Positions 51,671 through 62,800 of a stretch of DNA of 64,000 nucleotides are shown piece after piece. Every line of letters begins with the position of its first letter. Positions within the stretch are counted from its first letter, which is position 1. Source of the stretch: Adiantum capillus-veneris (lineage: Eukaryota > Streptophyta > Polypodiopsida > Polypodiales > Pteridaceae); NCBI GenBank assembly GCA_014529385.2, contig CM043942.1, positions 56,607,340 through 56,671,339 of the forward strand, given 5' to 3'. Made by a program: the position numbers and the translations under genes. A model generated the notes under the pieces. It ran no database searches. It saw nothing but the letters and a program-made list of their open reading frames with translations, and had not been told where the DNA came from.

Positions 51671-52306
51671 TAGCAGATACCTTACCTTGCGCTCCTTGCT
51701 CGCTCAAGTCTCCAGCTTGCACAGTGCAAAGCTTTCTTTATACAAGCGCTAGTTTTATTACAAGCATGCAACATATATGGCTCAAAAGGAACGCACGAAA
51801 GGCATGCCGTGCCAACAAAAGCATGCATCAGTAATGGATATAGAGCTCGTTGGTGGTTTTAGTTTTAGAGCTAATGTAGGATGTATTTTACACCAAGACA
51901 ATCGTTGTAAGGTTTGCCTTTTCTCTAAGATTCGATATCTGAGCTCTACATTTAGACTTAAGTTTTGGTATTCCACGTTGAATGTTAGAATGCAATTGCG
52001 ATATCAAGATGAAAAATCTGCAAGCATTTAAGCCTATCATGCCCATGAACAAGAACACACCAAATCCATTTTGGAAGGAGAATCTTTCGTTTGGAATTGA
52101 TGAATCATTTGATGAACAAAATGTTGTTCATTGTCAAAATGAATGGTGGAAGACTCAATATAGATAAGGATGGTCATTATAGTAGTCATGAGCTATTGCC
52201 AGAAGTCAGAGAAGATATGACAAGATGGTTATCACAACAGAAATGACTTGTTGGCAGAAATCAGAGAAGATATAATGATGGAGTTTGCAGCGAATATGAT
52301 TGACGT

Positions 52307-52950
52307 TGATAGCCGTTTTTCGGCTCTCTGTGATTGCCATAGGGAGTTATCCCCCCCTATCAAATCACTCAAACACTGTGGTTACCCTCACCCTTTCACT
52401 GTATATAGGTGCGTGTGAGTTAGGGGACTTTTCCCATATTTCCTTATTGAAATAAAAAACCTCAATTAGCTAGTCATTGGGCTAGTTGAGCCAATAAATA
52501 AATAAATAAATAAATAATATAAGTATATTATGGCCCATGCGTATGTAAATATTTCTTTGTATATAGGGCCTAAATAAAAGATTTTTTCATAATTATTTTG
52601 GTATTTATTTAAATATTTCTACCTAGGTGTGTGTTATTTATGCTATGTACATTGACTCACCATTACCATATTCTTTCTTATCATTTTGCATACTCTTTAT
52701 TCCATATAAAAAGAATTTCATGCAAGTTTCTCTTATTTTTGGTGTAACTCCATCCCAACAAAAATCCAAAAAAACTAGTTCTATTTATGTGTATATTTTT
52801 TTCACTATTGTGATTTTTTCCTTCCTACATATATTCTCTATTACTCTCATAAATTAGACCACAAAAAATATTCATCTTTTTATGGTAGACTTATAATGAG
52901 AGAGATTTATTTTGACCCCTTTATATTTTTTCCACCTATATTATTTATAT
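52307..52950 (+). repeat. 5' LTR of S2 (3' part deleted)
   Basis: Collinear with 56,020-56,660, then the sequence passes from TATATTATTTATATTTA straight into the RT codons at 52,955. About 2 kb of LTR, the leader, gag and protease are gone. Confidence 0.9.
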
Positions 52951-52954
52951 TTAT

Positions 52955-55900
52955 GTGGATTACCGTCCACTCAATGAGGCAACAAAAAGAGATCACTTTC
53001 CCCTCCCATTTCAGGATGAGATACTAAATGAGGTAGCTGGTCGTGAGAAGACACTGTGTGTGATGGCTACTCAGGCTACTTTCAAATAGGTATTGCATTG
53101 GAAGATCAATTGAAAACAACCTTTATCACTCCTTGGGGTTGTTATGCTTTTAGAGTCATGCCATTTGGTCTGACAAATGCTCCTGCAACATTCCAACGTT
53201 TCATGAACATGGTGTTTCAAGCATTCTTTGGAAAGTCAATTAGGGTGTTCATTGATGATTTCTGCATTTATAGCTCAAAATCATTGCATCTACAAAGGGT
53301 AGAAGAAGGTTTAAAGAAGCTCTACGACATGGGAGGTCAACTCAACCCCGAAAAGTGTCACATAGCTGAGGATGAAGTGATCTTGCTTGGTCACAAGGTT
53401 TCCTATAAAGGCATTGAGGTGGATCCTTCAAAGGCAAAGGCTCTTATTGAGCTCCCCTCACCCAAGAATCTCAAAGAGGTCATATCATTCATTCAAAAAG
53501 TGAAGTATATGTCACGCTTTATTCACTTAGCTTCGGAGTTGCTTCATCCTTTGCAAAAGTTGACACAACAAGTAGAATTTGCATGGTCTGATGAGCTTGA
53601 AGAGTATTTTTGTAACATTAAAGTCATTTTGTCAGAGCTACCAACACTCATGCCTCCTTGTTGGGAGTACACATTCTTTGTTAGCTCTAGTGTTGGAAGG
53701 GAAACAATTGGTGCTGTGTTGCTACAACAAGATCCCCACAGTACAAGGATGCGACCCATCTACTTTGCTAGTAGGGTCATGAATGCTTTGGAGAGAGACT
53801 ACACAAAAGCAGAACTCATGATGCTTTCTCTCATGTTTGCGGTGAGAAAGTTTAGATCCTACCTGCTACCAAAACCTTTTGTAATTCTCACTGCAGAGAA
53901 TTTGTTCCCTTGGGTGTCATCTCAAATGAATCTTAGTACTAGGATCTCAAAGTGGATTATGGAGTTGCAAGAGTTTCAATACTCTTTCAAGGTAGAAGAT
54001 AGTGTGCGTGCACAATTGGCAGGGATTCTCACTTATAGGGTGCATGAAAAGGAGATTAAGGTGCCTGAAGTAAAGACCCTACCATTACTATCACCAAAAA
54101 GTATTCCTAATGATTTTACCTTGTTCTTTGATGGAGCTTTTCGTCGAGCCACAGGAAAAGCAGGGGGAGGGCTAGTGTTGCTCAACCCAAGTGGAGAGGT
54201 GGTCATGAAAGAGAAGTTCAATCTACCAAGTTCAGCTAGCAACAATGAAGCAGAATACGACACACTAATTCATGGTTTGAAGATGTGCATTGGCCAAGGG
54301 ATACAACGCCTCATGGTAAAGGGAGATGCACTTCTCATTGTTAAACAGATTTTAGGCATTTGGGCATGCAAGAATGAAAGCTTACGGACAAAAGTTCATG
54401 CCATTTGTAGATTGTTTAATCAATTTGAAGAAGTGCAACTATATCATATTCCTAGGAAACAGAATGAAGATGCCGGTTTACTTGCACATCAAGTAGTTAC
54501 ATGTGTTGAGAAAGAAGTGCAGGTCATCATGGTGGCAGCAGCTGTCAAGCAACCGTGATACCAGGGATTGGAGTCATTGGCTCCCATTATGGGCTACATT
54601 TTGGAGGGTGAGTTTCCACAAGACTTCACGAAGGCTCAGAAGAGGAGACTCATGAAGAAGTCAAGTTTTTATCTCTTTCTAGAAGGCTCCCTCTATCAAA
54701 GAGGGAAGGATCAAGTGTGCAGAAGAGTACCAACTATTGAGGAAATTCCAGCCATTCTAAAAGGTTTGCATGAAGAGGCATGTGGTGGTCATTTTGCCCA
54801 AGAATCAACTGTGAAGAAGATTTTGCTTGCGGGGTATGTTTGGCCAAGCTTGCATGTGGATGTTCAACATTGGTGTAAAAGCTTTCACAATTGTCAGATA
54901 AATGGAAATAGAAGGTTGGTGCATGGCCCGAGGCAAATAGTGCTTGCAAATGGACCCTTTGAAAAGTGGGGCATTGATGCTATGGGTCCTCTGCCTAGGA
55001 CAAAAAATGGTAAACTCTACATTCTAGTGGCTGTAGACTATAGACTAGGTGGGTGGAAGCTCAAAGTGTGGCAAGAGTGAATGAGAGGACAGTTAGCAAG
55101 TTTGTGTACAATCACATTTGTTGCAGATTTGGCACACCTTTGGAGATTGTTTCTGATAATGGTCCACGGTTTAGGAAGGGCCTGCTCACAGAAGTTTGTG
55201 AAGAGCTTCACATTCTACATCGTCATAGCACACCATACTACCCACAGTCAAATGGTTTGGTGGAGAAGGCTAATGGTGTCATTGCAGGAATCATTAGAAA
55301 GATGGTGCAAAACAAGACAAAATTATGGGATGACTTCTTGGATGGTGCCTTGTGGGCATATCGAACCACATATAGGGAAGCCACGGAGTTCACACCATTT
55401 CACTTGGTCTATGGTCAAGAGGCTTTGCAGCCTATCGAGCTCAACATTCCAACAATGCGACTTCATGGCAAAGGAGCACAAGATGATCAAGAGGTATGGA
55501 TGGATCGACTTCTTACGTTAGTGGAGCTTGAGTGGAAAAGAGAAGCAGCATATGAGTGCTACAAGAGGAAAGCCACACAGAAAAAGGAGAAGCTTGACAA
55601 GAAACTGAAGGACAAAGGCATCAATGAAGGAGATCTTGTGCTAAGGTATGACAATCAACTCGATAATCGTTTTGATACCAAGTTTGAAACTAGATGGCAA
55701 GGGCCATACATAGTCAAGAAGGCTTTCAATTCTAGTTACTATCAGCTTATGGACTTGAATGGTAAAGAGCACTCCAGGAAGGTAAATGGGTATCGCTTGA
55801 AGCCCTATTTGAGTCGCCTTCTACCAAAGGATCTACCAAAGATCTGTCCAAAGGCCGCTGTCTCATGTAAGTATTGTTACATGAAGCATGAGTGTAACTC

Positions 55901-55991
55901 CAGCCAAAATTTTGAGGGGCCAAACAATGAAAATCTCGTCAAGGACTCTGAAGCACTCTCTTTGGAAAAGATTCTTTATGATGGTACATGA
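52955..55991 (+). pseudogene. S2 pol: RT, RNase H, archaeal-like RNase H, integrase
   Basis: RT starts at VDYRPLNEATKRDHFPLPFQ. It changes frame near 53,050 and continues LCDGYSGYFQIGIALED, MPFGLTNAPATFQRFM, FIDD (catalytic, about 53,250). The first RNase H has FVSSSVGRETIGAVLLQ, with no acid at the expected D. The second has FFDGAFRRATGKAGGGLVLL and NNEAEYDTLIHGLKMC. A TGA at 54,556 (KQP-stop-YQG) lies between RNase H and integrase in one frame. The integrase zinc box reads H..ACGGHFA and CKSFHNC, so one zinc-binding Cys is Phe. A lost base near 55,040 shifts the frame just before WVEAQSVARVNERTV. The catalytic acids (WGIDAMG, VSDNGPRF, NGLVEKANG) remain. The C-terminus continues to 55,991, close to the polypurine tract. 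Confidence 0.85.
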
Positions 55992-56003
55992 ATATACCAT
56001 CAT

Positions 56004-56019
56004 CCTGGGGGAGGGCTAA
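56004..56019 (+). promoter_or_regulatory. Polypurine tract of S2
   Basis: CCTGGGGGAGGGCTAA directly before the 3' LTR. Confidence 0.8.
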
Positions 56020-57736
56020 TGATAGCCGTTTTTCGGCTCTCTGTGATTGCCATAGTGAGTTATCCCCCCCTATCAAATCACTCAAACACTGTGGTTACCC
56101 TCACCCTTTCACTGTATATAGGTGCGTGTGAGTTAGGGGACTTTTCCCATATTTCCTTATTGAAATAAAAAACCTCAATTAGCTAGTCATTGGGCTAGTT
56201 GAGCCAATAAATAAATAAATAAATAAATAATATAAGTATATTATGGCCCATGCGTATGTAAATATTTCTTTGTATATAGGGCCTAAATAAAAGATTTTTT
56301 CATAATTATTTTGGTATTTATTTAAATATTTCTACCTAGGTGTGTGTTATTTATGCTATGTACATTGAATCACCATTACCATATTCTTTCTTATCATTTT
56401 GCATACTCTTTATTCCATATAAAAAGAATTTCATGCAAGCTTCTCTTATTTTTGGTGTAACTCCATCCCAACAAAAATCCAAAAAAACTAGTTCTATTTA
56501 TGTGTATATTTTTTTCACTATTGTGATTTTTTCCTTCCTACATATATTCTCTATTACTCTCATAAATTAGACCACTAAAAATATTCATCTTTTTATGGTA
56601 GACTTATAATGAGAGAGATTTATTTTGACCCCTTTATATTTTTTCCACCTATATTATTTATATTTGACATGTACATATTTTTTAGACCCCTCAATATTTG
56701 ATTTTCTTAGTTGTACTATTCACTTATATCATGATCTCAACAATATCTTCAATTATAGACCTACCAAATAAGGTCAAGGGTAGGTGGCATGCATACATGC
56801 ACTATGGAGGGCTCACTCTTGGAGGTATTCAAAAGAATCATCCAAAGAAGGACCCCACAAGGACCTTGTGCAATGGAAAAAAACGGTCGGTTTTGCTGAA
56901 TTTTTAAAATTCACTTGCTCTCCGAATTTGAAAAGGTGATACAAACAAAAGTTGTAGCTCGTGGGCTGAACTTTTGCCTCAAATGTTTTTTTTTTTTTTT
57001 TGAGCTACGAGCTGTGAGCTATGATTTTATTAGTGGACCCCAGTTTTCCCATACTATGCAGCCACACTCTCTCTTCCACTTTATCATTTTCCTCTTTCAC
57101 ACACACTTCTCCACTCATCATCCCCACCTCTCTCACCACTCCTCTCTGCACCCTACTCACCTTCTCCTCAACCTTGAAGAATGAGAGAAACCATGGTGAA
57201 CTCATACCTCTCACACACAATTCCATTCCAAAATTGACCACCTAGTCTCATTTTTCCTCCTCCAATTTACCCATATCTATCAAAAAAACCACAAAATTCA
57301 GCCTCTTCTCTTAAAAGACAGCATCATGGTGGTTGATTACTCAGCTTCAATTACCTTGTCTCTCAAGGAAGGTCAAGAGTGGAGAAAAAATGTACCGTCA
57401 AAGCTAGTGGACCGTCAACAAGCGTCAAAATTTGCCCTACTCAAGACACTTGGAGCATCAACCTTGTAAGAAATCCACCTTTTCTTACCTCTTAAGAGTT
57501 TTTCTTCCTTATTTGTATCCTACATGGATACTCCCATTGTAAATATCCAATTCCATTTGTAAATTAATACTAACTCTACTAACACTAACCCACTATGAAA
57601 AGTCCTATCACCTCCATTTCTCTCCTCTCTCTTTCCCCACCAACTTCTTGATAATTCCAAGCAAAAGAAATTAGATAAATTGCTGAAAATCTAACCCAAC
57701 CATGGTTAGAGGAGTAACCCTAGCCTTCAAAATTGC

Positions 57737-57744
57737 TATAAAAG
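57737..57744 (+). promoter_or_regulatory. TATA box of the S2 LTR
   Basis: GCTATAAAAGGAGG, canonical; lost from the truncated 5' LTR of the same element. Confidence 0.5.
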
Positions 57745-58401
57745 GAGGGTGTAGCTAGCACAAAAAGGGGAGCCATAAGCAAGAGCACTATGCTATAGCT
57801 TGAGAAGCCAAGCTCAACCTCTCTAGAAGGAGCTCTTGAGTGGAAGCTCATTGTCTTATGCATGTGCATGTGTTGTAATAGGGGATTAGCAAGGGAACTC
57901 TATGCCATTGTAAGAGAGAGAGTGATCATTCAATTGAGAGTAGGAAATCTATCATTTCTCCTACTAGTGTAAGCCCAACATTCGCTGAATCAAGGAGGGT
58001 GGATTTGGACTAAGCTTGGATACTTTGTCTCCCTTACAACGTGAAGTAATGGACAACAATGATGCGTAAGGGTCTTGGTGTTTTTTGTTAAGTTCTTGAT
58101 AGCTTGTCTCTGATGTTGTCGTCAATCTAGCCATAAATCCCACATACTGTAAGAGGGCGACAGGGTGGAGAGGACTCCCCTGGCCTTAAGACAGTGATTG
58201 GGGTGGCTTTTCTTGTGATGTGTTGTGGTGAAATTTACGCAAGCTATGTTGAACAAATACTAATCTCACTTTGATTTGTCATGACAGATTTGTAAGAAGG
58301 TATTAATGCAACAAGCACCCCCTCCCCCTTTCTCTCTCTTTCTTAAATATATAGTTGTGTTTGCTTGATCATTGCCGATACGTTTCAAAGCAGCCCGAGC
58401 A

Positions 58402-58404
<3 letters not shown>

Positions 58405-58469
<65 letters not shown>
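58405..58469. repeat. (CT)n microsatellite
   Basis: 65 bp of pure CT in the U5 part of the S2 LTR. Confidence 0.97.
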
Positions 58470-58471
<2 letters not shown>

Positions 58472-59342
58472 ACGCGTCCTAGTTCGCATCCAAAACTAGG
58501 TGGTGCCCCAAATTTTTGTAGGGTTAGGTTGCGGGTTTGTGTGTGTGTTGTTTTTTTCCAACCCTAACCCAATTGAGCAGCACGGGAGCCTTGAAGGGTG
58601 TCTAGAGGTTGCTCTTCTTGTTGCCCGCCCCGGACCGCCTCAACGCATTGATGGGAATCGCAATAGACATGATCGAGGTGATAACACAAGTGAACATGAC
58701 AACCGACATGACACTCGAAGACTCGAAAGAGATGAAGATGTTCATCACAATAGGTATGAGTTCTTGGCAGAAATTAGAGAAGACATGATCATGGAGATCA
58801 CAGCACACATGATCGACGCATTGATAGGAATTGTGATAGGCATGGTCAAAAAGATAGCACAACTGGATACGACAACCTACAGGATGGACATCACAGTAGA
58901 CATGAGTGACATGATGATGACAATCGACATGTTTGCCATGCTGATAGAAATTGTGGAAGATTTGAGATACAGATTGCAACAGACATGACGATGGACATCA
59001 TAATAGACATGAGCGTGAGAGCATGTTTGAAAGATGAAGAGACCATGAGAGAGAGAATATATATAACGAGGATCGTAGGGGGTGGTGATCAACAGACTCA
59101 CAAAGCATGATGTTTGAAAGCATAGATACAATGGATATGCTAGCAGTGATGACTCTAACAAACACAAAGATAAAAGACCATGCAACTAAGTTGAAAGAAG
59201 AGGATAAACTTTAGAAGTATTGGTGATGGTCAAAAAATAGTTGCTAGCAAATGACGATGATGATGAACGCAAAGACCGAAGTAGGAGGAATGGAAATGGT
59301 AGAAGGCGTAATTCTTGTAAAAGGCATTGACAACAGGAAATT

Positions 59343-59343
<1 letters not shown>

Positions 59344-59381
<38 letters not shown>
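59344..59381. repeat. (GA)n microsatellite
   Basis: 38 bp of GA within the Arg/His/Asp-rich block. Confidence 0.95.
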
Positions 59382-59383
<2 letters not shown>

Positions 59384-59498
59384 ACTACACCTACTTGGTT
59401 ACTGAGGTAGATGAAAGAGATCTTTTTTGGCTACTCCTTGGGCCCTAATTGGAGTGGCTCTCCGTAAACTTCAAGAACTGCCCCAAAGAGAGTGAGTT

Positions 59499-59502
<4 letters not shown>

Positions 59503-59584
<82 letters not shown>
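59503..59584. repeat. Compound (TA)n(GT)n microsatellite
   Basis: About 50 bp of TA followed directly by about 31 bp of GT. Confidence 0.97.
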
Positions 59585-59589
<5 letters not shown>

Positions 59590-59884
59590 TGTGAGGTAGT
59601 AGATAGACAATATAGGCAATTCAACCTATCCCGAGAGCAAGAGCATTAGAAGTAGTGCAGGTAATGGTAGGCTTGATAGCAAAAGTGACCGCGATAGTCA
59701 ACATACGAGCAAGAGTCATAGAAGGTATGACAATGGAGCTCAAAATAGACATGATCAATGCATTGATGGGGATCACATGGTTATCATGCTAGCAGAACTG
59801 AATGTGACAGTTGATGCTATGGTGGAAGTCTTGAAAGAGATCAAGGTGGATATTACAACAGACACGAGTGACTATGGATCGCTT

Positions 59885-62800
59885 ATCTGAGGCTAAAAGC
59901 AGGCTTTGGTGGTACAAGATGTTCTTGCTTTAAGTTTGGTAATCTATGATAGTTTGGTACTGTGTTAGAATTTTTTTTTGGTACTATATTTATGTGTGTT
60001 ATCTGAGGTTATTTTGCTCTAATTTATAATGCACTATTTTGATAGATGGAGCTGTATAAAATATTCAAGGATACTTACCCTACAGTGAGGTCGTTGCTTA
60101 GATCCTTGATGTGCAAAAATAATTCTTTGTTTGGAAGTTAAAAGAGTGGTATATGTGCTGTGGTGCGTATCTATGAGACCCTGGGAACAACACATGCAAC
60201 TCTCCACCCAACCTTGCTATGTGTAGACTCATAGCTTACTAAAATATAGCACCCCTTGAACACATGTGAGTTCTGGCCCTTGGCCTTGGCATTACTCCGT
60301 TGGAGAAGCGTTTTTGTTCTAAAAAATGAAAATGATAATATCTTCGTAAGAACACTAATTTTTTTCACAGTGATATCCTTCATGGATCCAATTGTCCCTT
60401 TAACCAAAACACGGTTCATTAGGAGGTTCTATGAAATCAAGAACATTTTGATTTTCTACATTGTTGTCCTTTGCAATTGTCTTGTGTAATCGGCGCATAT
60501 ACGACATAGCATATAGACTCCATTTAGAACTCACTTGAGTATGCTAAACGAGTTACTACAACTAAGAGGTGTCTAAAAGAATAATTGTTCCCACTTTCCA
60601 TGAAAGTAACGGACTGACATAACTCATCAGCAAAGGACAAGTCCTTGACTTGTTATCATTTTTCATTAGTAGACAACACCACCATAACTAAAATTCAAGT
60701 TTGAGGACCTGACCTAAATATGAAGAGACTAAACTTAGTCGCAACATGCTTAGCCTCATGGTAAGAAAACTCCAACTAGAGAGATAATCTTTCGAACTTG
60801 ATTTCTTATTTCTCATAACATATCCTTTAGCACAAGATTAACACTTGTAAACTACTTATCAACCTCTAGATGTACTGATAGTACTGAGTTGTGTTTTCCC
60901 AAAAATTATTGGTAAAAGTGGATCACAATTCCTTGCAACATTGTTGAGTAATCAACAATGTTATGAACAACCAATGTGGTTAACAATAGAATGTTTAATC
61001 GCTTATCTACCATCACCCAAACCGAGCCATATCCTCTATTGGTGATTGGTAGACCCACAACTAAACTCGTAGAGATACTGCACATAAGGTACAAAATGCT
61101 TCATAAGCTATCCATTCCATGAATTTGTATGCTGTTCAAAATCAGCCTTGGCTAAACACCATGGCCGCCCATAATACCTAGTGTGCATGCCTTTAGCAAA
61201 AGAACTAATTCGAAACTTGCATTTTCATGATTGCGAATGTGAAGCTCATAGCACACGAAAGAGAAGGGTAATATTCTAAGAAAGAACTAAATATTTCATA
61301 CTGCACCTACTTGCAAACCTTGCTAAAATGTTTCAACCATGATAGAATGTGAAACATAAATTACATCCAGGGACAAACAATGAAACATTTTTATTAACAA
61401 TACATAACCTTTCTATATGCATAAACACCAATCCGAGTGTTGTTTAACAACACTTGTAACCTTAACAAGTTGTTCTAAAAACCCGACAAATTTTGGCCAT
61501 TGAAATTATTCCTAATTCTTTGTGCTCAAAATGGGCTACAAAACGGATTTGACCAGAGCCTAGGGAGTGTCATGACACATAATTGGAATAACAAGCACTG
61601 GAGTTAGTCCAAGAGACTCATATTCTCCACATGTGGAATATGCCTCATATAATGATGTAAAGAACTATGACATCCCATCAAGTACAAAATGTACTTGTGT
61701 TCATAACTACATAATGCAAAAATGTATTTGGGACATTACGACCCAAAATTCTATGCTTTAAATGACCTTGTCATGTCTCCAAAAAGCAAAATGGTTGAAA
61801 GCATTCTAGATTATACATCCTACTTAAAAAATTCAATCAAAGCCTATTAAAAAATGAAATAAACCCAAAACATATGTGTATATGGAGGTTGAACCTAGTG
61901 TTCACTAACCCCCATACACATGACCTAATCCTATATTGGAAAAGGCATGGTAACACTAAATGAAAGATTAGTGGAAATTAAGTACTATTGCACTGGTAAC
62001 CCTGGGAGTTTCCTTTGCAATCCAAACCCCTTAGTTAGAATCTCTAATGTCAAACCCCTTGGTTAGACTTTGCATGAAAATTCTTAGACTAGAAGCTAAT
62101 GGTGACCAACATTGTCTACCATTGTCTACCAGGTCTAATAGCCATTATAATCAACTTGGGAGTTGAAATTATCCCTTACCCCTTGGCACATTGTAGACTG
62201 ATTTCCTTGAAAGTACAATTGTGATAATCAAACTGTGACCCTCAATACCTATGCAGTGATTATGTATTAGCTAGGTCATACCCCTAAACATACCACTCTT
62301 AGAGACATGATCACTACAACTAACAGATATTCTCAAGTTGGAATCTTATTCACAACTTGACCATGAAAGAATCTGATCTTTCCATGAACAGAAGAGAAAG
62401 ATATCTAACACCCTAAAGAAGTTAATCATATTGAATTTTCTTGGATTTTTAAACAAGAGATCCTGTACTTTGAGGCTCACTAAGGTTATTTATGTCATCT
62501 CATGAATCAATTGCTTGATAGCTAGGCCATGCCTAATTGGTACCACCAAAGAGTCAAGTATATTGGTTTCACCTTGTGCATAGAGCCAATGATACAAAGT
62601 GCTCATTACTGTATACATATACAACAATCACAAGTAAACATACCACCCCCAACTCTCTTTGAAGAGAGTGGCTGGTGTTATAGAGAAAGGGTAAACCACG
62701 ATTTAGTGGAATGAGACCACCATATTGGAATTCCATGCATGAATATTGAAAAAATAGAGTGACAAGCCTTTGGCTGTAATAAGCCCATTGCTTTAATGAC

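Larger units (their letters stand above)
48183..52650 (+). repeat. 4.47-kb tandem duplication, unit 2
   Basis: Near-identical to 43,714-48,179 in order and sequence. It ends within the S2 5' LTR, which here continues normally past the point where unit 1 breaks. Confidence 0.95.
52307..58642 (+). mobile_element. Tat-like LTR retrotransposon of family S with pol but no gag (S2)
   Basis: LTRs TGATAGCC...GACCGCCTCA. The 5' LTR is cut at 52,950 and joined directly into the fingers of RT. The 3' LTR is complete. Flanks are ACGT (52,303) and ACGC (58,643), a 4-bp target duplication with one change. RT, RNase H, archaeal-like RNase H and integrase are present. It shares LTR ends with the gag-only S1 element. 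Confidence 0.9.
56020..58642 (+). repeat. 3' LTR of S2
   Basis: TGATAGCC...GACCGCCTCA, 2.62 kb. TATAAAAG at 57,737-57,744. It holds a pure (CT)n tract of 65 bp at 58,405-58,469, where the S1 LTRs have only TCTCTCTC, so the tract expanded within this copy. Confidence 0.9.
58643..59880 (+). pseudogene. Degenerate Arg/His/Asp/Ser-rich coding sequence
   Basis: Right flank of S2. In shifting frames the sequence reads RNRHDRGDNTSEHDNRHD and RRLERDEDVHHNRYEF (58,655-58,765), then HDHGDHSTHDRRIDRNCDRH (58,790-58,850), and farther on DSKSDRDSQHTSKSHRRYDN and GAQNRHDQ (59,675-59,760). At base level the words GACATGA and ATCAC/GATCG recur. This looks like a decayed RS/RD-type low-complexity domain, as in splicing-related proteins, or a purine-rich repeat that mimics one. 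The sequence left of S2 (47,760-47,834) belongs to the same block. Confidence 0.35.

Noticed and set aside
51459-51752. Open frames coding (RE)n or (SL)n through the GA tracts, here and at 14.9, 27.8, 47.2, 58.4 and 59.4 kb
   Set aside because: Pure dinucleotide repeats are open in several frames; the flanking codons are not protein-like.
59431-59649. Frames with (IY)n/(TH)n from the TA/GT tract
   Set aside because: An artefact of the compound microsatellite.
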